This document shows positions 44,939 to 57,045 of a DNA stretch of 64,000 bases, piece by piece. The first letter of the stretch is position 1; the number at the start of each line of letters is the position of its first letter. The position numbers and the translations under genes were made by a program. A model generated the notes under the pieces. That model saw only the letters and a list, made by a program, of their open reading frames with translations, was not told the DNA's origin and made no database searches. The DNA is from Streptomyces sp. NL15-2K (GTDB lineage: Bacteria > Actinomycetota > Actinomycetes > Streptomycetales > Streptomycetaceae): assembly GCF_030551255.1 (NCBI RefSeq), contig NZ_CP130630.1, positions 9,733,001 to 9,797,000 of the forward strand, written 5' to 3'.

Positions 44939-47625
44939 TACGACACAGCCACGCGGACCGCCGTGACCTTGTACTCGGGGCAGGAGGTGACGGTATCTGC
45001 CACGTCGGAGGTGAGGCGGTTCACTCCGCTCGCGGGGAAGTGGAAGGAGCAGAAGACCTGGCCGGGGGCTGTCTGGTCACCGACACGAGCGATGAGCCGG
45101 GCTCGGCCGTGTCGGCTCTCCACCGTTACCTGCTCGCCATCGCGCACGTCGTACCGTCCGGCGTCGTCGGGGTGGAGGTCAAGGAAGTCAACCGGGTCGA
45201 GCGCGAGGTTGCCGCCGCGCCGCGTCATGCTTCCGGAGTTGTAGTGAGCCCAGCGCCGCCCGGTGACCAGGACCAGCGGATAGTCGTCGTCGGGTCGTTC
45301 GCCCGGGGGGAGATAGGGGGCGGTGGCCAGGTGGGCCCGGCCGTCCGGTGTGGCGAAGTGCTCGGTGTACAGCTTGGCTTCTCCCGGCCGGTCGGGGGCG
45401 GGACAGGGCCATGGCACGGAGCCCTCGCGGTCCAGTCGGTCGTGCGAGAGCCCGGCGAAGACGGGCGCGAGCCGGCCACACTCGGCGAGGGCGTCGGCGG
45501 GAGTCGCGCAGGCCAGGTCGACTCCCATGGCTTCGGCGACGGCCCGAAGGGCGTCGAAGTCGGTGCGGGCCTGTCCCGGTGGGGGCACGGCGGGGCGGAC
45601 GCGCTGGAACCGGCGGTCGAAGTTGACGAAGGTCCCGTCCTTCTCCAACCAGGAGGCAACCGGCAGTACGACGTCGGCGTGCTGGGCCGTCTCGGACAGG
45701 AACAGTTCGTTGCAGACGACGAGCGGGCAGGCGTCCAGGGCATGGACGACCTGGTTCGCGTCGGGGTCGGTGGCGCAGACGTCCTCGCCGATGACCCACA
45801 GCGCCCGCAGATCCCCGGCTCGTGCGGCGGCGAACATGTCCGGGATCCGCAGGCCGGGCCGCCTTGGGACCGGTACGCCCCAGACGTCCTCGGCCCGCGC
45901 GCGGACGGCCGGGTCGGTCACCTTTCCGTACCCGGGCAGCAGGTCGGGCAGGGCGCCCATGTCGGAGGCGCCCTGGACGTTGTTCTGGCCGCGCAGGGGG
46001 TTGACCCCGTACCCCCGGTCGGTGCCCACGGCGCCGCGCAGGATCGCCAGGTTGGCCAGGGACCGTACCCCGTCGGTGCCGTGGAGGTGCTCGGTCACGC
46101 CCAGGCCGTAGACGATGGCCGGCTGCTCGGCGCTGCCGTAGAGGCGGGCGGCGGCGACCAGGTCCGGGGCCGGCACGCCGGTGAGGTCCGCGACCCGGTC
46201 CGGCGGGTAGTCGGCCAGCAGTTCGGTCAGCTCCGGGAGTCCGGTGGCGCGTTCGCGCAGGAACGCCTCGTCGGCCAGCCCTTCGGCGAGCAGGACATGG
46301 GCGAGCCCGTGGAAGAGCGCCACGTTGGTGCCGGGACGCGGACGCAGATGCACATCGGCGTGCAGGGCGAGGCCCACGGCACGCGGGTCGGCGACGACCA
46401 GCCTGGCCCCGTGGAGGACCCGCCTCAGCAGCCGAGCTCCGACCACCGGGTGGGCCTCGACGGGATTGGCCCCGACCACCAGCAGGCAGTCGGCCCGCTC
46501 CACGTCGTCGAAGGTGTCGGTGCCGCCGGAGAGCCCGAAGGAAGCGCTGAGGCCGGCGGCGGAGGGGGAGTGGCAGAGGCGGGAGCAGTTGTCGACGTTG
46601 TTGGTTCCGATGACGACCCGCATGAACTTCTGTACGAGGTAGTTCTCCTCGTTGGTGGCGCGGGCCGAGGAGATCGCCGCCACGGAGTCCGGGCCGCCGA
46701 CGTCGACGGCGGCCCGCAGTCCCCGGGCGACGTGGGCCAGTGCCTCGTCCCAGCCGACCGGCTCCAGCACGCCGTCGCGTCGCAGCAGGGGCCGGGTGAG
46801 CCGTTCCGGTGAGGTGCGGAATCCGTGGGAGAAGCGGCCCTTCACGCACGCGTGGCCGCGATTGACCGGGCCGTCCCGGGCGGGCAGCACCGCCGTGACC
46901 TCACCGTCCTGTGCGATCACGTCGAGGGTGCAGCCCACGCCGCAGTAGCCGCATGTGGTGCGCGTCCGGGCCTGAGCGGGGTGGAACGCCGAGGTGAGTC
47001 CCCGCGCCGGTCCCGGCTGGGTGATCGCCCCCGTGGGGCAGGTGTCCACGCAGCCGCCGCAGGCCACGCAGTCCGACTCGGCCCAGGGCCCGCCGGTGCC
47101 GGGGGCCACGACGGTGTCGCCGCCTCTGCCGACCAGGGTGAGGGCAAAGGTGCCCTGCAACTCGGAGCACATCCGCACGCACCGGCCGCAGGCGATGCAC
47201 AGGTCCCGGTCCAAGTGGACGTACGGGTGGGACTCGTCCCCGCCCCGGCCTCCGGCGCCCTGCGCCGCCTCGGGGCCGATGCCCAGCGACCGGCAGACAT
47301 GGGCCAGTTCGCTGGGACTGTCGTCGGCGAGGGCCCGGGGCGGCAGTGGGGAGACGATGACCTCCACCGCGTCCCGGCGCAGCCGCACAACCTCGTCGCC
47401 TCTGGTATCCACGCGCATGCCGGGTGAGGCCGGAGTGACACAGGCCGCCGCGATGCGCCCCCCAGCCCGTACGAGACACGTACGGCATGACCCGGCGGGA
47501 CTGAGCCGGTCGTCGGAGCACAGCGCGGGCAGCTCGATCCCGGCCGCCCGCACCGCTGTGAGGAGCGACGACTCCTCGGGTACCTCGACGCCGGTGCCGT
47601 CGACCTCGACAGTGATTCCGTTCAT
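44938..47625 (-). CDS. fdhA: Formate dehydrogenase alpha subunit, molybdenum/tungsten, NAD-linked type
   Basis: An 895-residue molybdopterin enzyme. An N-terminal 2Fe-2S ferredoxin domain carries LCSDDRLSPAGSCRTC. Two 4Fe-4S clusters follow (CIACGRCVRMC, CVACGGCVDTCPTG), then the Fe4S4 motif TTCGYCGVGC of the bis-MGD domain. The active-site loop is CSRLCHSPSA, so cysteine is the metal ligand and no selenocysteine is used. A C-terminal MGD-binding domain (HYNSGSMTRRGGN) ends it. This layout matches soluble NAD-reducing formate dehydrogenases (FdsA type). The ATG overlaps the beta-subunit stop (ATGA). It oxidises formate to CO2 and passes electrons to the partner at 47622. Confidence 0.92.
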   Translation of the reverse strand: MNGITVEVDGTGVEVPEESSLLTAVRAAGIELPALCSDDRLSPAGSCRTCLVRAGGRIAAACVTPASPGMRVDTRGDEVVRLRRDAVEVIVSPLPPRALADDSPSELAHVCRSLGIGPEAAQGAGGRGGDESHPYVHLDRDLCIACGRCVRMCSELQGTFALTLVGRGGDTVVAPGTGGPWAESDCVACGGCVDTCPTGAITQPGPARGLTSAFHPAQARTRTTCGYCGVGCTLDVIAQDGEVTAVLPARDGPVNRGHACVKGRFSHGFRTSPERLTRPLLRRDGVLEPVGWDEALAHVARGLRAAVDVGGPDSVAAISSARATNEENYLVQKFMRVVIGTNNVDNCSRLCHSPSAAGLSASFGLSGGTDTFDDVERADCLLVVGANPVEAHPVVGARLLRRVLHGARLVVADPRAVGLALHADVHLRPRPGTNVALFHGLAHVLLAEGLADEAFLRERATGLPELTELLADYPPDRVADLTGVPAPDLVAAARLYGSAEQPAIVYGLGVTEHLHGTDGVRSLANLAILRGAVGTDRGYGVNPLRGQNNVQGASDMGALPDLLPGYGKVTDPAVRARAEDVWGVPVPRRPGLRIPDMFAAARAGDLRALWVIGEDVCATDPDANQVVHALDACPLVVCNELFLSETAQHADVVLPVASWLEKDGTFVNFDRRFQRVRPAVPPPGQARTDFDALRAVAEAMGVDLACATPADALAECGRLAPVFAGLSHDRLDREGSVPWPCPAPDRPGEAKLYTEHFATPDGRAHLATAPYLPPGERPDDDYPLVLVTGRRWAHYNSGSMTRRGGNLALDPVDFLDLHPDDAGRYDVRDGEQVTVESRHGRARLIARVGDQTAPGQVFCSFHFPASGVNRLTSDVADTVTSCPEYKVTAVRVAVS

Positions 47626-49307
47626 GATCCCCATCCCGCCAGTCGGTCCCCGTAGGCGCGGGCGAGGCTGTGCACGGCAGGGGGGATCCGCCGTCCGAAG
47701 GCACACAGGCTCGCCTCGGCCAGAACACGCGACAGCCGCTCCCACTCCCGGCCCGGCGGCGTGTCGGAGGACGCCCACTCCAGGCCACGGCGCGAGCCGA
47801 CACGGCAGGGCGAGCACGCGCCGCAGCTCTCCGCCGCGGCGAACTCCCAAACGTGACGCAGCACTTCCTCCGCTGCCACACGCTCGTCGAAGGCGACGAG
47901 ACCGGCGTGGCCGAGGGCGGCGCCCCGGGCTGACAGCCCTGCCTCCGACAGCGGCACGTCCAGCGCGTCGGCAGCGAGGAAGCCGCCCAGCGGCCCGCCG
48001 ACCTGGAGAGCCATCAGCTCGGCGCCGTCCTTCAGACCGCCTCCCAGCTCGGTGACGATCCGCCGCACCGGTGTGCCGAGCTCGACCTCGTAGCAACCAG
48101 GCCGTGCGAACCGCTCCGAGAGACAGACCAGCTTGGTCCCCGTCTCCTCGGACGTGCCGTGCCGGGCGTACGCCTGGCCGCCGTGCCGGACGATCCACGG
48201 GACGGCCGCCAGGGTCTCCACGTTGTTGACGACGGTCGGCGCGTCCCACAGCCCACGCTCGGTCGGGTACGGCGGACGTGGCCGGGCGCATCCGCGACCG
48301 CCCTCCAACCCCGCGATGAGCGCGGTCTCCTCACCGGCGACGTAGGAGCCGGCGCCCTCGACGATGTGGATGTCCAGGGAGATGGCCGTCCCGTGGACCG
48401 ACGGTCCGAGATGGCCGTCGGCGTACGCCTGGCGCACCGCTTCCCTCATCCGTGCCAGAGCGGCCGGATATTCGGAGCGCACCAACACCACGCCCTGACG
48501 GGCCCCGCACGCGAAACAGGCCAGGGCCAGACCCTCCAGCACGCGCCCAGGGTCGGCCTCCATCAGCAGCCTGTCGGCGTACGAACCCGGATCGCCTTCG
48601 TCGCCGTTGGCGACGACCACGGTCCCGGGTGCTCGGCCGGCCGCCTCCCACTTCGCCGCCACGCGGAATCCGGCGCCGCCACGCCCACGCAGCCCGGACG
48701 CCGCCACCTCCCGGTGAACCTCGTCCGGAGTGCCGGACGACACCGTCCTCGACCACACCTGCCACGCCGGCTCACCGGCGAGCACACCGCTCAGCAGGAC
48801 CGGGTCATCGGTGTCATCGGCCACCGGGATCTCCGGCGCCCGCGGTGGCTCCCGCCCGGCGAGCTGAGCGGAGAGGGACGCACCGGTACAGGGCGTGTCG
48901 CCGTCAAGGGCGGCGGGCCCCGCGTAGCAGTAGCCCAGACATCGGACAGCCTGCAGCGACACGTCACCGCATGGTGAGGCGGTGTGTGCGGCGACGCCCA
49001 GCTCCCGCTCCACCTCCGCGAGGTGCCCTCCGCCCCCGGCCGCGAAGCACGCTGTCGCGGTGCATACCCGGACATGACGGTCGCCGTGCGGGGCGGCGAG
49101 GTCCGCGTAGTAACTGGCAGGTCCCAGCGCGGCGGCAGCAGGCAGGCCGACGCGGGCGGCGACAGCCGACGCCCAGACCTCGGGGCCGTCCCCCGTCGTG
49201 GCCCTGGCCTTGGCCAGCGACTCCACCAACCTTTCTCCAGGCCGGCCACGCCGGTCCGCCAGCGCCCGGAAAGCGTCGAAAGTGTGTGCGGAATGGACGA
49301 GCGCCAT
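47622..49307 (-). CDS. fdhB: Formate dehydrogenase beta subunit (NuoE-NuoF fusion, NADH/FMN binding)
   Basis: A 561-residue diaphorase subunit. Residues about 80-170 form a NuoE-like 2Fe-2S domain (VCTATACFAAGGGGHL and CLGYCYAGPAALDG). The NuoF-like part has the NADH loop GLRGRGGAGFRVAAKWE, the FMN region NGDEGDPGSYADRLLME, and the 4Fe-4S motif SCGACSPCRVGS with a fourth cysteine later. It transfers formate electrons to NAD. The NuoG-like role is taken by the alpha subunit. No gamma (FdsG) gene is seen, because the NuoE part is fused here. The ATG at 49307 lacks a clear ribosome binding site, so the start is tentative. Confidence 0.88.
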   Translation of the reverse strand: MALVHSAHTFDAFRALADRRGRPGERLVESLAKARATTGDGPEVWASAVAARVGLPAAAALGPASYYADLAAPHGDRHVRVCTATACFAAGGGGHLAEVERELGVAAHTASPCGDVSLQAVRCLGYCYAGPAALDGDTPCTGASLSAQLAGREPPRAPEIPVADDTDDPVLLSGVLAGEPAWQVWSRTVSSGTPDEVHREVAASGLRGRGGAGFRVAAKWEAAGRAPGTVVVANGDEGDPGSYADRLLMEADPGRVLEGLALACFACGARQGVVLVRSEYPAALARMREAVRQAYADGHLGPSVHGTAISLDIHIVEGAGSYVAGEETALIAGLEGGRGCARPRPPYPTERGLWDAPTVVNNVETLAAVPWIVRHGGQAYARHGTSEETGTKLVCLSERFARPGCYEVELGTPVRRIVTELGGGLKDGAELMALQVGGPLGGFLAADALDVPLSEAGLSARGAALGHAGLVAFDERVAAEEVLRHVWEFAAAESCGACSPCRVGSRRGLEWASSDTPPGREWERLSRVLAEASLCAFGRRIPPAVHSLARAYGDRLAGWGS

Positions 49308-49511
49308 GCATTCATCGTGGAGGAAGGCGCACGAGACCGCAGCTGGGGGACCGTGGCCTGGCCGGACGTCGGCATCGAGCACCTGCTGACCAGAGCTGGG
49401 ACGCAAGGACCGAGGTTGCGGCCCGGACCACGCCGCCGGAGCCTGGAGGTGTCCCCGCTGATGTCGTACGGACCGGCTGATTCCTCACCGATCGAGAGGA
49501 GGCAGGCCGCT

Positions 49512-50288
49512 ATGACCTCCATCGCCCACCGCATGGCCACCCTGTTCCGGACCAAGGCGAACAAGGCCCTGGACCGGGCTGAAGACCCGCGCGAGGTACT
49601 GGACTACTCCTATACCCAGCAGCAGGAAATGCTGCAGAAGGTTCGACGTGGTGTGGCGGACGTGGCCACCAGCCGCAAACGCGTCGAGGTACAGATCAAC
49701 CAGCTGCAGCAGTCCGGCGGCAAGCTGGAAGGACAGGCCCAGAAGGCACTGGCCGCCGGACGAGAGGACCTCGCCCGCGAAGCCCTGAGCCGGCGCACCG
49801 GCGTGGCCTCCCAGGTCACGGACCTGCAGACCCAGCACGCTTCGCTGCAGGCCGAGGAGGAGAAACTCACCCTTGCCGCACGGCGCCTGCAGACGAAGGT
49901 GGACACCTTCCGTACGAGCAAGGAGGCCATCAAGGCCCGCTACACCGCCGCCGAAGCCCAGACCCGCATCACCGAGGCCGTCACCGGCATCGGCGAGGAG
50001 ATGGGCGATGTCGGCCTTGCCATGCAGCGTGCCGAGGACAAGACCGAACAGCTGCAGGCCCGCGCCGGAGCACTGGACGAACTGCTCGCCTCCGGCGCCC
50101 TGGAGGACGCCACCCTCCCCGCCGGCCGCGACGACATCCAGGCCGAACTCGAGCGCGTCACCGCGGACCAGGACGTGGACAAGGAATTGGCCCGGATGAA
50201 GGCCCAGCTCCCGGCGTCCGCAACCCCGCCGGCCGTAGAAGGCAAGAGCGCCGAGCAGGGCCCGCCGGACCAGGAGGCGACATCATGA
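49512..50288 (+). CDS. pspA: Phage-shock protein A / IM30 family protein
   Basis: A 258-residue mostly coiled-coil protein. RMATLFRTKANKALDRAEDP is the PspA opening, and long heptad helices follow (QQQEMLQKVRRGVADVATSRKRVE..., about 40-200). The C-terminal tail is Pro/Ala/Glu-rich. PspA-type proteins assemble on stressed membranes and keep them sealed. GAGAGGAGG lies 9 bases before ATG 49512. The downstream PspAA gene overlaps its stop (ATGA). Confidence 0.88.
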   Translation: MTSIAHRMATLFRTKANKALDRAEDPREVLDYSYTQQQEMLQKVRRGVADVATSRKRVEVQINQLQQSGGKLEGQAQKALAAGREDLAREALSRRTGVASQVTDLQTQHASLQAEEEKLTLAARRLQTKVDTFRTSKEAIKARYTAAEAQTRITEAVTGIGEEMGDVGLAMQRAEDKTEQLQARAGALDELLASGALEDATLPAGRDDIQAELERVTADQDVDKELARMKAQLPASATPPAVEGKSAEQGPPDQEATS

Positions 50289-50563
50289 TCATGCGGATTC
50301 TCGGTGAGGGCCAGTACGAGATCACCGACGAACACCTCCCCCGGCTCAACGAACTGGATGCCACCTTGCAGTCGGCCGCCGACGCGGCCGACGAGACGGC
50401 GTTCGCCGCCGCCCTGTCGGCCCTTCTGGACGCGGTGCGTAGCCTCGGCACACCCCTGCCGGACGAGACGATCACGCCGTCCGATCTCGTGCTACCGGAT
50501 GCGGACACCAGCCTCACACGGGTGCGGGAGCTGCTCTCCGACGAGGGCCTCATCCCGGGGTAA
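50285..50563 (+). CDS. pspAA: PspA-associated protein PspAA
   Basis: A 92-residue protein: MRILGEGQYEITDEHLPRLN at the start, a central helical Ala-rich part, and SDLVLPDADTSLTRVRELLS at the end. This is the small PspAA partner that follows pspA in many actinobacteria and archaea. ATG 50285 overlaps the pspA stop, so the two are made together. Its function is to assist PspA; the biochemistry is not settled. Confidence 0.87.
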   Translation: MIMRILGEGQYEITDEHLPRLNELDATLQSAADAADETAFAAALSALLDAVRSLGTPLPDETITPSDLVLPDADTSLTRVRELLSDEGLIPG

Positions 50564-50757
50564 CTGGGCGCATGCCCGGTCCGGTCCGGCTCCGGCGCCA
50601 CCCCGTCCTGATCGGCGCAGCCCTCACTCCACCCTCGGCCCTCTGCGCATGGTCCTCGCCTACGAGCCGCCCAAGCACTGCAAGAAAGAGTGAACGTGAA
50701 TGCAACGGCCGACCCGCGGCCGACTTTTCGCAGTCCCCGCCCGAAAGGCCCGTCCGC

Positions 50758-51161
50758 ATGACATCCACCCCACTGAACTGGACCCGCACCGCTGTGGCCC
50801 TGGGGGAGCATCGGCCCTGCTCGCTCTGGTCAGCTGCTCGAATGACGGCAATGGCAATGGCCCAGCCACCACCAGTGCCCCACGCGTCGAGAGCAGTGCC
50901 GGCCCAGCCGCGGCGCGCATCGTGATCGAGAACTTCGCCTTCAGTCCGGCGGACCTTCGTGTGGGCCCCGGAACGAAGATCACCGGCGTGAACCGCGACT
51001 CCGATCCGCACACCGTGACCGCCACCGGGGACAGGACGTTCGGCACCGGCAGAATCGCAGGCGACACAAATGCCACCTTCACCGCACCGTCCGCATCCGG
51101 CAGTTACTCCTACATGTGCACCATCCACCCGAACATGAAGGGCACCCTCACCGTGGGCTGA
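50758..51161 (+). pseudogene. Cupredoxin (plastocyanin-like) lipoprotein with frameshifted signal peptide
   Basis: The mature part (about 50830-51161) is a cupredoxin: IENFAFSPADLRVGPGTKIT, the first copper histidine in SDPHTVTA and the second ligand set in YMCTIHPNMKGTLTVG (Cys, His, Met). From ATG 50758 the first 16 codons give MTSTPLNWTRTAVALG in one frame. The continuation, ASALLALVSCSNDG with a lipobox LVSC, is in the next frame. One extra G in the G5 run at about 50802-50806 would join them into a perfect lipoprotein signal. A frame from ATG 50700 reaches the mature domain but has no signal-like N-terminus. Either the gene is inactivated, or the run is miscounted or slippage-read. Confidence 0.7.
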
Positions 51162-51245
51162 ACCCAAGTGGGGGAGCCCGCACGCTGGGCCGAGACCCTG
51201 CCCCGCGGAACGTGGAGCCCCGTAGAGAGGAGTGGGTGACAAGCC

Positions 51246-51816
51246 ATGCCCCAGCAGACGAGGCCACCCATCCCCTCGCGCCCAGTCTTCGCGCGCTTTT
51301 ACAGCAAGGTCGCCGGTCCAGCTCATCCGCCACTACCCGGGCACAGTGACCCGACTCCTTGCGGTGGAACCCGAGCCCCACCTGCGTGAATGGTCCGTGC
51401 GGAGCGCCCGCTCCGTTGCCGTTCCCGTGGAGGTGGTGGACGGCCGGGCCGAGCAACTGCCCGCCGAGGACGCCTCTTTCGACGCGGCCGTCCTCTGCCT
51501 GACCCTGTGCTCGGTCGCCGACCCACACGCAGCTCTCGCCGAACTCCACCGCGTGCTGCGGCCGGGCGGACAACTCCGCTTCCTCGAGCACGTACGCGCC
51601 GACTCGGCCGCGATGCGGCGCGTACAGCGGGCGCTGGACGCGACCGTCTGGCCCCTGCTCATGGGCGGCTGCCACGTCGGCCGCGACACCCAGGCCGCCA
51701 TCACCGCAGCTGGGTTCCGCCTCACCGAGGTGGAGACATTTTCCTTCCCCGACACCCGCTTGCCCTCGCCCGCCGCCACCCACATCCTCGGCACAGCTCA
51801 GCGCGAACCAGGATGA
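51246..51816 (+). pseudogene. SAM-dependent methyltransferase with internal deletion
   Basis: From ATG 51246 the frame gives PPIPSRPVFARFYSKVAGPA, the usual N-terminus of a small class I methyltransferase family. It then loses register: the segment with the SAM-binding glycine motif (VLEVGAGxGxN) is missing, and similarity resumes in another frame as LIRHYPGTVTRLLAVEPEPH. The rest is well preserved (VDGRAEQLPAEDASFDAAV, LTLCSVADPHAALAEL, VLRPGGQLRFLEHVRAD). Without motif I it cannot bind SAM. A second broken member of the same family lies at 57359-57899. Confidence 0.75.
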
Positions 51817-51824
51817 GGCACACC

Positions 51825-51953
51825 ATGACGCTGTGCCCGCGCTCCTGGTCCAGAAGCCGGGAGCTTGGCTCACGCCTCTGTCATCTCAGCGACTACGACG
51901 GCTTGGCCCATGAAATCGAACAGATCAAGGACTACCGGGCGGTGAAGGGCTGA
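51825..51953 (+). CDS. Short hypothetical ORF
   Basis: A 42-codon frame starting MTLCPRSWSRSRELG and ending YDGLAHEIEQIKDYRAVKG. The end looks protein-like (a charged amphipathic helix), but no ribosome binding site or family is recognised. It may be the tail of a lost gene. Confidence 0.2.
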   Translation: MTLCPRSWSRSRELGSRLCHLSDYDGLAHEIEQIKDYRAVKG

Positions 51954-52121
51954 CCGTGCATCTGGACTGGGATCGGCCGGGAGTTATGCGGGTGAAACCG
52001 CTCATGCGCCCTATGTCCCCGCAGGGCACAGCATCCGGTTGGTGATCAAGGAGAAGAAGGAGCACACGGCCGCTCGCCTGCGCCGGGGTTTACACGGCGG
52101 GCGGCCAAACTGTTCGTTTCC

Positions 52122-52649
52122 TTATGAGCGCCGGGTTGGTGGATCCGGGACGGCGATCGCCTGTTTGTACAGGTGGTGCGCCCACACCTGCAGGCCAAGA
52201 CTGGCCTCCACATATGCGCGGGCGGCAGCCACTCCCTCAGTGGCATGCTCCTTGAGTGCCATGGCGCGGCCGTGACGCTCTTCCACCTGTTCACGGACGA
52301 TCCCGCAGAGTATCCCGGTCAGTTCGTCCGCGGAGTCGGCGTCGAGGGCACGCTCAGCAGCCGGGATGACCGGTCCGACGTTGAGCCCGGCTGGCTTCAA
52401 TCCCGTGAAGGGAGCGCCTTCTCCGGATCGGTGTACGCGGACGACCGTCTCGAAGAACCAGCGGTCGGCCACTTCCTGCGCCTCCTGGCCGAGCGTCCGT
52501 GCTTTGGCGGTGAGCTCGAACGCCTCACGGACTTCTCGTTCCCCTTCTTCAGGCAGGTAGGGCAGGACCTGGTCGATATCCCTCTCCTCCAGGGCTTTGC
52601 GCGCGGCCGTGACGACGGGACCGTCGAGAGAATCACAGTGCGGTGGCAT
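52122..52649 (-). CDS. DUF6448-type protein
   Basis: A 175-residue soluble helical protein. MPPHCDSLDGPVVTAARKAL at the start and RVHRSGEGAPFTGLKPAGLN in the middle are the recognisable stretches of a small actinobacterial family of unknown function. An N-terminal His/Cys pair (PPHCDS) could bind metal, which fits its place in a metal-resistance region, but that is inference. ATG 52649; a TTG two codons earlier is possible. Confidence 0.75.
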   Translation of the reverse strand: MPPHCDSLDGPVVTAARKALEERDIDQVLPYLPEEGEREVREAFELTAKARTLGQEAQEVADRWFFETVVRVHRSGEGAPFTGLKPAGLNVGPVIPAAERALDADSADELTGILCGIVREQVEERHGRAMALKEHATEGVAAARAYVEASLGLQVWAHHLYKQAIAVPDPPTRRS

Positions 52650-52680
52650 CGCCAATCACCTGTTTCGCGGCTTATCTCCA

Positions 52681-52881
52681 TCATCGACCCGTCAGGCGCG
52701 ACGGGGAGAGAGGGTTGCCGTAGCGGCCCTCGCCTGGGCGGGTAAGTCTGCGTACGGCGTGTGCTCGGTCGGCGATGCCTGACGCCTGGAGCACCACGCC
52801 TGGGGCGGTCGCCGCAGAGGCCGGGGCTGCTGCGGCGGAGGCTGTTTCGGCCTGCGGCGGCCTGGCCACGTCGCGGGTCAT
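52681..52881 (-). CDS. Small hypothetical protein (coupled to 52878-53159)
   Basis: A 66-residue Ala-rich frame (QAETASAAAAPASAATAPG). Its ATG overlaps the stop of the preceding small gene (ATGA), the only support for its being real. No family recognised. Confidence 0.35.
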   Translation of the reverse strand: MTRDVARPPQAETASAAAAPASAATAPGVVLQASGIADRAHAVRRLTRPGEGRYGNPLSPSRLTGR

Positions 52882-53159
52882 GGTGGCCTCCGGGCCGTAT
52901 GCCGAGCCCGAGCGGGCACATCGCGCAAGGTCTCGGCAACGGCCCAAGTCAGGGCGGCGGCGGGTGGTGGTGCCCCACAGTCCCCAGGCCGCGGCTGGCG
53001 CGTCGTCGAGCAGGAGCGCAGGCAAGGCGAGCACACCAGCAACCGGTAGGGGGCCAGGGTCGTACCTGGTACGGGGCCGCCCTGGCGGTGCACCCGGGCC
53101 GCGCAGACCGTGACGGTCACGAGGCCGATGGCGGTCAGGATCCAGGTCAGCGCCGTCAT
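52878..53159 (-). CDS. Small hypothetical protein with one N-terminal membrane segment
   Basis: A 93-residue frame with a strong ribosome binding site (GGAGGTG 6 bases before ATG 53159) and a clear hydrophobic start, MTALTWILTAIGLVTVTVCA. The remainder is Arg/Pro/Cys-rich and less protein-like. The neighbouring frame also looks partly coding, so a frameshift inside the gene is possible. Confidence 0.45.
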   Translation of the reverse strand: MTALTWILTAIGLVTVTVCAARVHRQGGPVPGTTLAPYRLLVCSPCLRSCSTTRQPRPGDCGAPPPAAALTWAVAETLRDVPARARHTARRPP

Positions 53160-53458
53160 CGCGCTCACCTCCGCGTGATCGGGCTGCTTTGGTCCTCGGA
53201 CGTAGCCGGGCACCCGGCCGTGCGGGCGTATCCGATGACGCATCTTCGGTCAGAACGCCGGTGTCCGGGCCGCGTAGGCGGTTCACTGCTCACCGAACCG
53301 GGACGCGACCTCGCATTCGTCGCTGTGGGCCAGCCGCAGATGTACGTACACCCACGACCGGAAACATGATCAGGGTCGGGATGGTGGGCCGTTGCAGCAG
53401 AAGTCGATCGATGCGATCACGGCGGCTGGCACTCACCCCCTATCCGTGGCCGGGGCGG

Positions 53459-53713
53459 TCAGGGCCGCCCAGGCCCGGCGTGGTGGTCGTACTTGCGCAG
53501 CGGGCCCTCGTCCTGGTCGTCGCGGTGCTGATCGTGTCCGCCGTGCATGTCCTTGCCATGCATGCTGCGCATCATGAAGAACATCATCAGTGGGCAGGCT
53601 GCGACGAGGGCGAGCCAGGCCAGGCTTTCCAGCGACGCGCCGACGATCAGGGCGCCGACCACGACGATCGCGGCGGCGAGGGCGTACATGCCGTAGTTGC
53701 GCTTCTCGTTCAT
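53459..53713 (-). CDS. DUF2933-like small membrane protein
   Basis: An 84-residue protein. Two hydrophobic helices ([19 protein letters not shown] and [17 protein letters not shown]) precede a His/Met/Asp-rich tail ([15 protein letters not shown]). This pattern fits the DUF2933 family found with copper ATPases. The tail suggests metal binding. GGAGG lies 6 bases before ATG 53713. The SHOCT gene is 43 bases upstream on the same strand. Confidence 0.78.
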   Translation of the reverse strand: MNEKRNYGMYALAAAIVVVGALIVGASLESLAWLALVAACPLMMFFMMRSMHGKDMHGGHDQHRDDQDEGPLRKYDHHAGPGRP

Positions 53714-53756
53714 CACGGGCCTCCGCCAGCGGAGGGCCAAGACCACAGGGGGGTGT

Positions 53757-54020
53757 TCAGGATTTGGTGAGAGGGCCGGCGTGCAGGGCGTTCAGTCGGC
53801 GCTGGTACTCCTCTTCGTCGATCTCCCCGCGGGCGAACCGCTCGCCGAGGATTTGCTCAGGTGTGGGTGCGGCGGGGGTGTGGGTGTGTTCGTGGGGCCG
53901 GTTGGCGGCACGGAAGACCAGGACAAGGGCTGTGATGATCAGCGCCCAGAACAGGACCATGCCGACCGACATCCCGAACCAGCCCCAGCCGCTGACATCG
54001 TGGTCGTACCAGAACATCAT
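53757..54020 (-). CDS. SHOCT-domain membrane protein
   Basis: An 87-residue protein. It opens [18 protein letters not shown], has one transmembrane helix ([18 protein letters not shown]), and ends with a SHOCT motif ([20 protein letters not shown]). Such proteins are frequent companions of copper-efflux genes. ATG 54020 is chosen for spacing to AGGTGAG; a GTG at 54026 is possible. Divergent from the copper ATPase, with the CsoR-type operator between. Confidence 0.82.
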   Translation of the reverse strand: MMFWYDHDVSGWGWFGMSVGMVLFWALIITALVLVFRAANRPHEHTHTPAAPTPEQILGERFARGEIDEEEYQRRLNALHAGPLTKS

Positions 54021-54170
54021 CGCCACTCACCTGCTTCAGCTTGTTTCGGCGACTGGTACGGGCGCGGAGCCCGTCGTCTGGGGCGGGCTGCTGCCCTCAC
54101 CTCCATTGTTCCCCTGTATAGGTGGCGCTCTTGGGCCGGACGGTCCAGGACCTGTGGGCCGTTCAGCCCC

Positions 54171-54185
54171 TACCCTGCAGGGGTA
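54171..54185. promoter_or_regulatory. CsoR-type copper operator
   Basis: TACCCTGCAGGGGTA is a near-perfect palindrome matching the GC-rich CsoR operator pattern (TACCC-5-GGGTA). It lies 46 bases upstream of the copper ATPase start. The spacer is one base longer than in the four sulfur-locus operators, consistent with a different repressor. Confidence 0.7.
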
Positions 54186-54231
54186 CCCGAGCGCAGGCTG
54201 GAGAGTGAACTTCCAGGGAGGCGAGCAGCTC

Positions 54232-57041
<2,810 letters not shown>

Positions 57042-57045
<4 letters not shown>

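Noticed and set aside
46500..46650. Selenocysteine at the formate dehydrogenase active site
   Set aside because: The codon at the active-site position encodes ordinary cysteine (CSRLCHSPSA); there is no in-frame TGA.
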